Assembly (NCBI RefSeq): GCF_900109645.1
Contig: NZ_FOBG01000001.1
Location: forward strand, 2,152,262-2,216,261
DNA: 64,000 bases
Reading direction: 5' to 3'
Origin: Duganella sp. CF402
Lineage (GTDB): Bacteria > Pseudomonadota > Gammaproteobacteria > Burkholderiales > Burkholderiaceae_D
The translations under genes were made by a program, and so were the position numbers. The notes beneath the pieces are model-generated. The model did no database searches and was not told where the DNA came from. It worked only from the letters and a program-made list of their open reading frames with translations. Shown in pieces: positions 18,485-28,703 of the stretch. The stretch's first letter is position 1; each line of letters begins with the position of its first letter.

Positions 18485-19383
18485 CTGCGACGCGCGGACA
18501 CCACGATGCCGCCAACGATCAGCGCAAACGCGGCAGCATGGTAGCCATGCGGCGTTTCGCCCAGGAAGGCGGACGACAGCACCGCCGTGAACAGCGGCGT
18601 CAGGTTGACGAAGAAGGCGCCGACCGACGGCCCCGCCTCGCGCACGCCCGCGCCCCAGCAGCCGAAGGCGATGATGGCCGGACAGGTCGAGACATACAGC
18701 AAGGCCGCCGCCAGCGTCCAGCTCCACTGCACCGGGATCGCGCCCAGCGCCTGCTCGCCCAGCGCGAAGCCGCCCGACCACACGGCGCCAAACGCCACCT
18801 GCGCCAGCAGGAAGCTGGCCCAGTCGGCGCGGATGGCGGCCGGCTCTTTGGCGCGCAGCAGCAGCCAGCTGTACAGCGACCACGCGATGGTCGCCAGGAT
18901 CATGAACAGGTCGCCCGCCACCAGCCGCAGTTCCAGCACGTGGCGCCATTCGCCGCGCGCCAGCACCAGCAGCACGCCGGCGATCGACAATACCGCGCCG
19001 GCCACTTGCTTGCGGCTGACCGGCACGCCGAAGAACAGCCAGCCGGTCAGCATCATCCACACCGGCATGCCGGACGCCACCAAGGTAACGTTGATCGGCG
19101 TCGAGCTTTGCAGCGCCATGTATTGCAGCGCGTTGTACATGCCGATGCCGAGCAGGCCGAGGATGGCGTAGGTTTTCCAGTGCGCCCACAGCCCAGCCTC
19201 GCGCCGGAATACCGGCCCGGCCAGCGGCAGCAGGATGAAAAAGGCGATGCCCCAGCGCAGGAAATTCAGCAGCACCGGCGGCAGCATATCGTGCAGCAGG
19301 CGGCCGACGATGGCGTTGCCGGCCCACAGCAGCGGCGGCAGGGTCAGCAGGAAAACGGTTTTTGGCGATAGGCGAGCGGTCAT
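18481..19383 (-). CDS. EamA/DMT family transporter
   Basis: Inner-membrane protein of about 300 residues with ten predicted hydrophobic helices in two EamA repeats (PPLLWAGNAIVGRLLHDMLPPVLLNFLRW at the start; STCPAIIAFGCWG and LTPLFTAVLSSAFLGE in the second half). Such proteins export amino acids or other small metabolites. The start at 19383 (MTARLSPKT) places the first helix normally; an upstream in-frame start would add 36 atypical residues. The family cannot be given a substrate from sequence. Confidence 0.88.
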   Translation of the reverse strand: MTARLSPKTVFLLTLPPLLWAGNAIVGRLLHDMLPPVLLNFLRWGIAFFILLPLAGPVFRREAGLWAHWKTYAILGLLGIGMYNALQYMALQSSTPINVTLVASGMPVWMMLTGWLFFGVPVSRKQVAGAVLSIAGVLLVLARGEWRHVLELRLVAGDLFMILATIAWSLYSWLLLRAKEPAAIRADWASFLLAQVAFGAVWSGGFALGEQALGAIPVQWSWTLAAALLYVSTCPAIIAFGCWGAGVREAGPSVGAFFVNLTPLFTAVLSSAFLGETPHGYHAAAFALIVGGIVVSARRS

Positions 19384-19500
19384 CTTTATTATTCGTGCAA
19401 CATTATCCACTAGAGCATACCCCATCGTGAGCGATAGAAATAGCGCGGGAGCGCCGGGGCGCGGTAAAATAGCCGTTGCTGATCCACCCACTTAGATAAT

Positions 19501-19710
19501 ATGAAACTTTCTAAACAACATTCGATGTACGAATCCGAGCACACCCTGTTCATCAAGGCGTTGAAGGAAAAGAACCCAGGCATTGAAGCCGGCCAGCAAC
19601 AAGGCCGTGCGCTGCTGTGGGATCGTCCTCCGATCTCGCTGGATGAGCAGGAGCGTCAGCTGGCTTCGGCCGTCAAGCAACAAGCTTACGTCTACCAGAA
19701 CAAGGTCTAA
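19501..19710 (+). CDS. DUF3460 family protein
   Basis: A 69-residue protein with YESEHTLFIKALKEKNPGIEAGQQQGRALLWDR, the core of DUF3460, a small family found mainly in Burkholderiales. No function is known. It sits 23 bases before scpA and then panC, an order that I recall as conserved in this group, so it is probably co-transcribed. A GCGGTAAAAT element at 19461-19470 is a likely -10 region for the run. Confidence 0.9.
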   Translation: MKLSKQHSMYESEHTLFIKALKEKNPGIEAGQQQGRALLWDRPPISLDEQERQLASAVKQQAYVYQNKV

Positions 19711-19733
19711 GCACCTCGCGCGGGGCGGCAAGC

Positions 19734-21881
<2,148 letters not shown>

Positions 21882-21947
21882 GATGAAGCCATCATGCGCC
21901 GCGCAAGCCTGAGCGTCAATCGCCGTGCGTACGGGGCTTGAGGCAGA

Positions 21948-23156
21948 TCAAGCGGCGACGTTCTGGGCCCAGGACAGGGCTGAGAGGTGGGCTTTGTTGA
22001 CGTCCAGCGGCGTCAGTTTCAGGGCGGCGGCCAGCGAGGCCACCAGGTTGGAATTCAGCTCGCAGGCTTCGGCCAGGGCCAAATAAGGCCCGTATTTGCC
22101 GCTGCGCGTCAGCAGCGCCGCCACCACGTCGTCGGACAGCTGGATGTTGTCCAGCACTTCCTTCATCGGGATGCCCAGCAGCCGGTCCAGCAGCGAGAAC
22201 ATGCCCGCCACGAACACATTCTCCGCCTCGCTCTTGCCCAGCGCCGCCTGCGCCAGCAGTTCGGCCAACCGGCCGCGCACCACCGCCGTTTCCAGCAGCA
22301 CCGGCGAATAGCCCGAGGTACTGGCGGTAGCCAGCAGCAAGGTCAGCCAGCGGTACAGCGGCGTGTAGCCCAGCAAGGTCAGCGCCTGACGCAAGGACTG
22401 CACTTCCCTGCCCGCACCAAATCCGGCCGAGTTGATGAAGCGCAGCAGCTTGTAGGACAGCGTGGCGTCGCGCTTGAGCACCGACTCCAGCTGGGCGATG
22501 TCGGCGTTCTGCCGCACCATCTGCATCAGTTGCATGATGATGGTCTGGGCCGGATTCAGGCCCTTGGTATCGGTCGAAGGACGCGGGGTCAGGTGCAGCT
22601 TGCCGACGAAGGCATTCAGCCCCAGCGCCGCGCAGGCGTCGAAGTCGGCCCAGTTGGTGACCGGACGCGCCACCATGCCCACCGATGACTGCTTCAAGGC
22701 CGCGTAAGTGCGCGCCTGTGTGCCGACGTCGGCGCCCGAGAAGCGCATTTCCACGTAGGACGCCATCGTCGGCAAGCGGCTGCTGACGCGGGTCAGGTCG
22801 GCTTCGCGCAACAGCACGCCCACGCCGCCCGCGCGCAAGCCTTGCACGGCAGACATCGTATCGGGACTGGCGAGTTCCGCCGCCTTGATCGACAGCACGG
22901 TGTGCTGCGGCGGCAATTCGTGCAGCGCGTCGGTCGAGAGCATCGCCGGCACTGCTTCAAGGAAAAGGGTTTTGTCACGCAGCAGCCAGCCGCCATCCTC
23001 GTCGAGGACTTGGCTGGCTACAAAGCCTACCAGCGACTCCAGCGCATCAAGCGTAGAGTCGCCAGTCGAGGCTTGTTGCCACGAAAGCTCGTAGCCTACA
23101 ACCCGTTGTTTCGGGTCGAGCAAGGGCTCACGGACGAGAAAGTTAGTTTCGTGCAT
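21948..23156 (-). CDS. EAL-like/HDOD domain signalling protein
   Basis: A 402-residue two-domain protein. The first half resembles an EAL phosphodiesterase fold (LVREPLLDPKQRVVGYELSWQ) but I find no EAL motif or metal ligands, so it is probably degenerate. The second half is an HDOD domain (LESVLKRDATLSYKLLRFINSAGFG...LRQALTLLGYTPLYRWLTLL), a non-catalytic HD relative. Proteins of this build act as signalling scaffolds in motility and c-di-GMP networks. It starts 22 bases after the stop of cheY on the same strand and is therefore probably the last gene of that transcript. Confidence 0.85.
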   Translation of the reverse strand: MHETNFLVREPLLDPKQRVVGYELSWQQASTGDSTLDALESLVGFVASQVLDEDGGWLLRDKTLFLEAVPAMLSTDALHELPPQHTVLSIKAAELASPDTMSAVQGLRAGGVGVLLREADLTRVSSRLPTMASYVEMRFSGADVGTQARTYAALKQSSVGMVARPVTNWADFDACAALGLNAFVGKLHLTPRPSTDTKGLNPAQTIIMQLMQMVRQNADIAQLESVLKRDATLSYKLLRFINSAGFGAGREVQSLRQALTLLGYTPLYRWLTLLLATASTSGYSPVLLETAVVRGRLAELLAQAALGKSEAENVFVAGMFSLLDRLLGIPMKEVLDNIQLSDDVVAALLTRSGKYGPYLALAEACELNSNLVASLAAALKLTPLDVNKAHLSALSWAQNVAA

Positions 23157-23178
23157 GGCACCTTGTTACTTAACGATA

Positions 23179-23568
23179 TCAAGCTCCGAGTTTTTCGAAG
23201 ATCTTGTTCAGTTTTTCGTCCAGCGTAGCGGCGGTGAATGGCTTCACCACGTAGCCGTTGGCGCCGGCTTGCGCCGCCGCGATGATGTTTTCCTTCTTGG
23301 CTTCGGCAGTCACCATCAACACCGGCAGTTTGGCCAGGGCTGGATCGGCACGGATGTTTTGCAACATGGTCAGGCCGTCCATATTCGGCATGTTCCAGTC
23401 GGACACGACGAAGTCGAACTGCTCTGCACGCAGTTTAGCCAGCGCCATCACGCCGTCTTCTGCCTCGTCGACATTGGCATAACCCAGTTCTTTCAACAGA
23501 TTCCGGACGATGCGGCGCATCGTCGAAAAATCGTCTACTACTAAAAATTTCATCTTTGGATCAGCCAT
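23179..23568 (-). CDS. cheY: Chemotaxis response regulator CheY
   Basis: Single receiver domain of 129 residues with Asp12/Asp13, phospho-acceptor Asp57, Thr87 and Lys109, the same numbering as Escherichia coli CheY. Phosphorylated by CheA it binds the flagellar switch protein FliM. The gene is downstream of cheR-cheD-cheB but separated from cheB by 133 bases, and is followed by the HDOD gene. A second, more divergent CheY-like gene lies at 30953. The conserved residues and WNMPNMDG loop make this the likely motor-binding CheY. Confidence 0.93.
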   Translation of the reverse strand: MADPKMKFLVVDDFSTMRRIVRNLLKELGYANVDEAEDGVMALAKLRAEQFDFVVSDWNMPNMDGLTMLQNIRADPALAKLPVLMVTAEAKKENIIAAAQAGANGYVVKPFTAATLDEKLNKIFEKLGA

Positions 23569-23701
23569 GAATTGCTCCGTTGATTCTCTACGCGGTTGTT
23601 AATAGTGCCTACTAGTGCCTGCAAATGGCAACAAGTTGTAGGATAGCATTTTCGTTGCTTGAAGGCGAACAAAGTAGCAGTAAAACGTCACAGTTGGTGA
23701 T

Positions 23702-24778
23702 TTAAACACGCAGTGCCCGCATACCGTGCTGTGCAAGGTAACCTAGTACCATGCCCGGCAAGGCTTGCAAGGCGCCTATTTCGTGCGCCGCCCCGACCGC
23801 AATCGCCTCGCGCGGCATGCCAAACACCACGCAACTGGCTTCATCCTGCGCAAAATTATACGCCCCGGCGTTCTTCATCTCCAACATGCCGGCCGCGCCA
23901 TCCTTGCCCATGCCAGTCAGGATAACCCCAACCGCATTTTTACCGGCGCACTGCGCGGCGGAACGGAACAGCACATCCACCGACGGCCGGTGGCGGTTGA
24001 CCGGCTCGGCCTGGTCGATGCGGGTCATGTAGTTGGCGCCGCTGCGGGTCAGGTACAGGTGCGAGTGGCCAGGCGCGATGTAGGCGTGGCCCGGCAGCAC
24101 ACGCTCATTGCCCTGTGCTTCCTGCACCGAGATTTTGCACAGCGAGTCCAGCCGCTTGGCGAACGAGCGGGTGAAGCCTTCCGGCATGTGCTGGGTGATC
24201 AGGATGCCGGGGCAGTCGGACGGCATTTGCATCAGGAATTCACGGATCGCTTCGGTGCCGCCGGTGGAGGCGCCGATGATGATCAGTTTTTCCGACGACA
24301 GCAGCGGGTTGCGCAAGGCCGACAGCGGCACCGCGCCCTGCCCTTCGGCGCCCGGCTGCGGCAGGCGGCGCGCCTGCACCCGGGCCTTGGAGGCGGCGCG
24401 GATCTTGTCGGTGATCAGGTCGGTGTACTCGCGCATGCCGGCCTGGATCGAGATCTTCGGCTTGGTCACGAAGTCGACCGCGCCCAGCTCCAGCGCGCGC
24501 ATGGTGATCTCGGAACCGCGCTCGGTCAGCGAGGACACCATCACCACCGGCATCGGCCGCAGGCGCATCAGTTTTTCGAGGAAGTCGAGGCCGTCCATCT
24601 TCGGCATCTCGACGTCGAGGGTCAGCACATCGGGATTGGTTTGCTTGATCAGTTCGCGCGCCACCAGCGGATCGGGGGCGACGCCCACCACTTCCATATC
24701 GGGCTGGGAATTGATGATCTCGGTCATCACGCTACGGATCAGTGCGGAGTCATCGCACACCAGGACTTTGGTCTTCAT
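23702..24778 (-). CDS. cheB: Chemotaxis protein-glutamate methylesterase CheB
   Basis: Removes methyl groups from (and deamidates) chemoreceptors, providing adaptation. The 358-residue protein has an N-terminal receiver domain (Asp9, Asp10, phospho-acceptor Asp55 in [12 protein letters not shown]), a linker and the CheB catalytic domain with the triad Ser171 (GASTGG), His197 (TQHMPEGFT) and Asp293 ([10 protein letters not shown]). It follows cheD by 23 bases in the order cheR-cheD-cheB. Confidence 0.96.
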   Translation of the reverse strand: MKTKVLVCDDSALIRSVMTEIINSQPDMEVVGVAPDPLVARELIKQTNPDVLTLDVEMPKMDGLDFLEKLMRLRPMPVVMVSSLTERGSEITMRALELGAVDFVTKPKISIQAGMREYTDLITDKIRAASKARVQARRLPQPGAEGQGAVPLSALRNPLLSSEKLIIIGASTGGTEAIREFLMQMPSDCPGILITQHMPEGFTRSFAKRLDSLCKISVQEAQGNERVLPGHAYIAPGHSHLYLTRSGANYMTRIDQAEPVNRHRPSVDVLFRSAAQCAGKNAVGVILTGMGKDGAAGMLEMKNAGAYNFAQDEASCVVFGMPREAIAVGAAHEIGALQALPGMVLGYLAQHGMRALRV

Positions 24779-24801
24779 GGCAGTACTACCTTATTCTTCA
24801 T

Positions 24802-25401
24802 TTAAAACAGATCGATCTCGCCACCCACCGGCGCCACTTTAAGGCGGCTGGCATATTCGATTTCGCGTTTAACGAGGGTGTCGTTATGGCTTTGCATCAG
24901 CTTCTTGACCAGCACCTTGCCGGTGCGCGGGAAGAAATAGACCTTGCGCGGGTAGATATCGTTCAAGTCCTCCGCCACCACCCGGATCTTCTCGACCTTG
25001 AGGAAATTCAGCACGAAGGCCGCGTTGCGCTCGCCGACGTTGATGGCGGTGAAGCCCTTGAGCACCGCGCCGCCGCCGAACACCTTGGCTTCCAGGTTCT
25101 CGCGCTTGGCGCCGGCCTTGAGCAGGTCGTTGATCAGGATCTCCATCGCGTAGGTGCCGTAGCGCGCCGAGGCCGACACCGGGCTGCCGGTATCGCCGCC
25201 GCCGTCCGGCAGCATGAAGTGGTTCATGCCGCCCAGGCCGGTGGTGCGGTCGCGGATGCAGGCCGACACGCAGGAGCCGAGCACGGTCACGATCAACATG
25301 TCCTTGTTGGTGTGGTAGTACTCGCCCGGCAAGATCTTGGCGGCCTGGCAGTCGAACGTCCTATCGTAATAAACGTTCGTGGCAAATTGTTCGAGGTCCA
25401 T
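24802..25401 (-). CDS. cheD: Chemoreceptor glutamine deamidase CheD
   Basis: Deamidates specific receptor glutamines. The 199-residue protein contains LGSCVSACIRDRTTGLGGMNHFMLP, giving catalytic Cys44 and His61 with the 17-residue spacing of the family. Its length is at the upper end. The C-terminus is GGEIDLF, nearly the same as the SGDIELF end of the CheZ-like protein at 31356. It starts nine bases after the cheR stop. Confidence 0.95.
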   Translation of the reverse strand: MDLEQFATNVYYDRTFDCQAAKILPGEYYHTNKDMLIVTVLGSCVSACIRDRTTGLGGMNHFMLPDGGGDTGSPVSASARYGTYAMEILINDLLKAGAKRENLEAKVFGGGAVLKGFTAINVGERNAAFVLNFLKVEKIRVVAEDLNDIYPRKVYFFPRTGKVLVKKLMQSHNDTLVKREIEYASRLKVAPVGGEIDLF

Positions 25402-25410
25402 GTTTTATTC

Positions 25411-26274
25411 TCATGTGCGTTGCGGTGCTTTGCGGGCCGCAGCGTTATCGTCCAGTTCGTAGACGGTTTTGCCGCGCAGTTTCAACGACTCCGAGACATA
25501 CAGGAAATTCTCCGAGTGCCCGGCAAACAGCAGGGCATCCGGTTTCATCAGCGGCACGAAGCGCGACAGGATCTTGCGCTGGGTGGCCTTGTCAAAGTAA
25601 ATCATCACGTTGCGGCAGAAGATGACGTCGAACTGGCCGCTGATCGGCCAGCTGTCGGCGAGCAGGTTCAGCTGCTTGAAGGTAATCATATTCCGCAATT
25701 CCTGCCGCACGCGCGCCTGGCCTTCGCGGTCGCCCTTGCCTTTCAGGAAGAAGCGGCGCTGGCGCTCGGGCAGCATCTTGTCCAGCCGGTCCATCGTGTA
25801 GACGCCGTTGGCGGCGTGCGCCAGCACGTTGGTGTCGATGTCGGTGGCGATGATCTGGCAGTTGGGCGTGAGCGTGTTGAACGCTTCGCACACTGTCATG
25901 GCGATCGAGTACGGTTCCTCGCCGGTGGAGCTGGCGGAGCACCAGATGGTGAGCGGCTCGCGCTTGTTCTTGATGTGCTCGGCAAGCAGCGGGAAGTGGT
26001 GCGCTTCGCGGAAGAACGAGGTCAGGTTGGTGGTGAGGGCGTTGGTGAACGACTCCCACTCTTCGCCCAGGCGTCCGGCTTCGAGGTCGTCCAGGTACTT
26101 GGCGAAGGAGTCGATGCCGGTGGCGCGCAGGCGGCGCGCCAGGCGGCTGTAGACCATTTCCTGCTTGCTGTCGGCCAGCGAGATGCCGGCACGCTTGTAG
26201 ATCAAACCGCGAACGCGTTCGAAATCCCTGGCGTTGAAGTCAAATTCCTTGACTGTGTCTTTTGATGGCGGCAT
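25411..26274 (-). CDS. cheR: Chemotaxis protein methyltransferase CheR
   Basis: S-adenosylmethionine-dependent enzyme that methylates receptor glutamates. The 287-residue protein has the N-terminal helical domain, TTNLTSFFREAHHFPLL, the SAM-binding WCSASSTGEEPYSIAM and IFCRNVMIYFD motifs. The C-terminal pentapeptide of the MCP encoded just upstream (EWEEF) is a likely tether for the CheR beta-subdomain. It starts 92 bases after the MCP stop, across a REP-like palindrome, and leads cheR-cheD-cheB. Confidence 0.95.
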   Translation of the reverse strand: MPPSKDTVKEFDFNARDFERVRGLIYKRAGISLADSKQEMVYSRLARRLRATGIDSFAKYLDDLEAGRLGEEWESFTNALTTNLTSFFREAHHFPLLAEHIKNKREPLTIWCSASSTGEEPYSIAMTVCEAFNTLTPNCQIIATDIDTNVLAHAANGVYTMDRLDKMLPERQRRFFLKGKGDREGQARVRQELRNMITFKQLNLLADSWPISGQFDVIFCRNVMIYFDKATQRKILSRFVPLMKPDALLFAGHSENFLYVSESLKLRGKTVYELDDNAAARKAPQRT

Positions 26275-26295
26275 ACGTCAAATCCTTTTTTGCTG

Positions 26296-26360
26296 CCGTC
26301 ATTCCCGCGCAGGCGGGAATCCATGCTGAGTATGGACTCCCGCCTGCGCGGGAGTGACGG
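26296..26360. repeat. REP-like paired inverted repeat
   Basis: Two arms of about 29 bases, CCGTCATTCCCGCGCAGGCG... (26296-26324) and its near-complement (26332-26360), flank an eight-base centre; each arm also holds its own CCCGCGCAGGCGGG palindrome. The TCATTCCCGCGCAGGCGGGAAT unit is a dispersed intergenic repeat of the REP/BIME kind known in many proteobacteria. It sits between the MCP and cheR and may fold in the transcript to lower downstream expression or stabilise the upstream message. Confidence 0.85.
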
Positions 26361-26366
26361 TAACGC

Positions 26367-28085
26367 TTAAAACTCTTCCCACTCATCGCCGCCCGAAGCG
26401 GCGGGAGCGGGAGCTTTTTTCGGTGCGGCTGGTTTCGGACGCGGTGCCGCAATCGCCGGCGCCGGCGCTGGCGCCGGCGCAGCGGCCACCACTGGCGCGC
26501 GGCGCGGCGCGGCAGCCGCCGCAGGACGACGCACTTCGTCATGCGACAGCTTGAAGATGCTGACCGCCTGCGACAGCAGTTCGGCCTGCTCCTGCATGCT
26601 CTCGGCCGCAGCCGCAGCCTCTTCCACCAACGCGGCATTCTGCTGCGTCATTTCATCCATCTGCGAGATCGCCTGGTTGACTTCCTCGATGCCGTTGCTT
26701 TGTTCCTGGGTGGCGGCGGTGATCTCGCCCATGATGTCGGCCACCTGGCGGATCGAGGTCACGACCAGGTCCATCGTCTGGCCGGCTTCGTCCACCAGCT
26801 TGCTGCCGGCGTCGACCTTCTCGACCGAATCGCTGATCAGCTCTTTAATCTCTTTCGCCGCGCCGGCCGAACGTTGCGCCAGGTTGCGCACCTCGGACGC
26901 CACCACCGCGAAGCCACGGCCCTGCTCGCCCGCACGGGCCGCTTCCACCGCCGCGTTCAGCGCCAGGATGTTGGTCTGGAAAGCGATGCCGTCGATGACC
27001 GAAATAATGTCGGCAATCTTGCGCGACGAGGCGGTGATCGAGCCCATCGTCTCCACCACTTGCGACACCACGCTGCCGCCCTTCTCCGCCACCGACGACG
27101 CGGTGACCGCCAACTGGTTGGCCTGGCGCGCATTGTCGGCATTCTGTTTCACGGTCGAGGTTAGCTCTTCCATCGACGACGCGGTTTCTTCCAGCGAGCT
27201 GGCTTGCGATTCGGTACGCGCCGACAGGTCGGCATTGCCCGAGGCGATTTCCTGCGAGGCGGTCGAGATCAGTTCGGTACCGTTGCGCACATCGCCCACG
27301 GTCTTGGCCAGGCTGTCGTTCATGTCTTTCAGCGCCTGCAGCAGTTCGCTGGTTTCATCCTTGCCTTCGACGAACACTTGCGAGGTCAGCTCGCCGCCCG
27401 CGACTTTCTGCGCCACGCTCACCGCGCCCGACAGCGGACCGGTGATCGAGCGGGTGATCACGGCGGCGCACACCACGCCCAGCGCCACGGCCACGCCGCC
27501 CAGCACAAACAGCACCACCATCAGGCTGCGGTCGGCGGTCACGGAACCGTCCATCACATCCTTGGCCGCCGCCTGCTGCATGTCGACCAGCTTGTTGATC
27601 AGCACCAGCGTCTGCGAGTTCAGCGGATCGATGCGGCCGGAAATCACCTTGGCGCCGCCTTCGCTGTTGAAGGCCAGGATCTGCCCGATCGCTTCCTTGA
27701 AGGCGGCGTCGGTATCGGTTTCCAGCGCGGCCAGCTCGGACAGCACTTTCTTCTCGGCGTCGTTCAGGCCCTGCGCCTTCAGCTCGCTCAGCGCCTTGTC
27801 GTAGCGGGCGCGCTGGTCCTTCACCTTCTGCTCTTCCTTCTGCATCAGGCTGACGTCCGATTGCAGGCCGATATTACGCATCGCGATACCGGTCTCCAGC
27901 ATGGCGCTCTTCATGGCGCCCGCTTGCAGATTCTTGGCGGTGGCAGTGGCCAGGCCCTGGGTCAACTTGCTCTTATTGCTGTAGTTCAGGTAGTTGGTCA
28001 GCAGGACGATGGCGACCAGGATCAGCAAGATGATGCCGAAACCGATACGCAGCCGTGCACCGATTTTGAAGTCGCGTAAATTCAT
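26367..28085 (-). CDS. Methyl-accepting chemotaxis protein with C-terminal pentapeptide
   Basis: Inner-membrane chemoreceptor of 572 residues: first membrane helix ([14 protein letters not shown]), a periplasmic helical ligand region of about 150 residues resembling 4HB/Tar-type sensors, second helix ([21 protein letters not shown]), HAMP, methylation helices and the highly conserved tip [29 protein letters not shown]. It ends in a long Ala/Pro linker and EWEEF, which fits the xWxxF pentapeptide that tethers CheR and CheB. The ligand cannot be told from sequence. It follows cheW by 117 bases. Confidence 0.95.
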   Translation of the reverse strand: MNLRDFKIGARLRIGFGIILLILVAIVLLTNYLNYSNKSKLTQGLATATAKNLQAGAMKSAMLETGIAMRNIGLQSDVSLMQKEEQKVKDQRARYDKALSELKAQGLNDAEKKVLSELAALETDTDAAFKEAIGQILAFNSEGGAKVISGRIDPLNSQTLVLINKLVDMQQAAAKDVMDGSVTADRSLMVVLFVLGGVAVALGVVCAAVITRSITGPLSGAVSVAQKVAGGELTSQVFVEGKDETSELLQALKDMNDSLAKTVGDVRNGTELISTASQEIASGNADLSARTESQASSLEETASSMEELTSTVKQNADNARQANQLAVTASSVAEKGGSVVSQVVETMGSITASSRKIADIISVIDGIAFQTNILALNAAVEAARAGEQGRGFAVVASEVRNLAQRSAGAAKEIKELISDSVEKVDAGSKLVDEAGQTMDLVVTSIRQVADIMGEITAATQEQSNGIEEVNQAISQMDEMTQQNAALVEEAAAAAESMQEQAELLSQAVSIFKLSHDEVRRPAAAAAPRRAPVVAAAPAPAPAPAIAAPRPKPAAPKKAPAPAASGGDEWEEF

Positions 28086-28202
28086 TGTGAATCTCCCCTC
28101 TTTTCTGTCTATGTCGTGATGTGGCGGCGCGGCCTTCTTTTTGGGACGCGTCCGTGGTGTTGCGAGGCCGGCGCGGGGTTACGGCGCCGGCGGGGCGAGC
28201 CA

Positions 28203-28694
28203 TCAGGCTGCCAGTTGTTCGATCAGGCCCATTTCCGGGCTGGACATCAGTTTGTCGATGTTCACCAGGATCAGCATGCGCTCATCGATGGTGCCCAGGC
28301 CGATCATGTAGTCGCTGCTGAAGGCGGTGCCCATTTCCGGCGCCGGCTTGACCTGGTCCGGCGTCAGGGTGGTGACGTCGGACACCGAATCGACCACCAT
28401 GCCGACGATGCGGCCGGCGATGTTCAGAATGATGACCACGGTGAACTGATCATACACCGGCGAGCCCAGGTTGAACTTGATGCGCATGTCGACCACGGGA
28501 ATGATAATGCCGCGCAGATTGATCACGCCCTTGATGAATTCCGGCGCGTTGGCAATGCGGGTCACCGCCTCGTAGCCACGGATTTCCTGCACCTTCAGGA
28601 TGTCGATGCCGTACTCTTCCGAACCGAGCTTGAAGGCCAGGTATTCGTGCCCGGCGATGTCGCTTGCTGCTGCCGCAGTTTGTATCTCTGCCAT
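28203..28694 (-). CDS. cheW: Chemotaxis coupling protein CheW
   Basis: Adaptor of 163 residues linking receptors to CheA. The SH3-like CheW fold is marked by EYLAFKLGSEEYGIDILKVQEIRG, INLRGIIIPVVDMR and GMVVDSVSDVTTL. It lies nine bases after the cheA stop and before the MCP gene, all on the minus strand. Confidence 0.95.
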   Translation of the reverse strand: MAEIQTAAAASDIAGHEYLAFKLGSEEYGIDILKVQEIRGYEAVTRIANAPEFIKGVINLRGIIIPVVDMRIKFNLGSPVYDQFTVVIILNIAGRIVGMVVDSVSDVTTLTPDQVKPAPEMGTAFSSDYMIGLGTIDERMLILVNIDKLMSSPEMGLIEQLAA

Positions 28695-28703
28695 GATGGC
28701 CCC

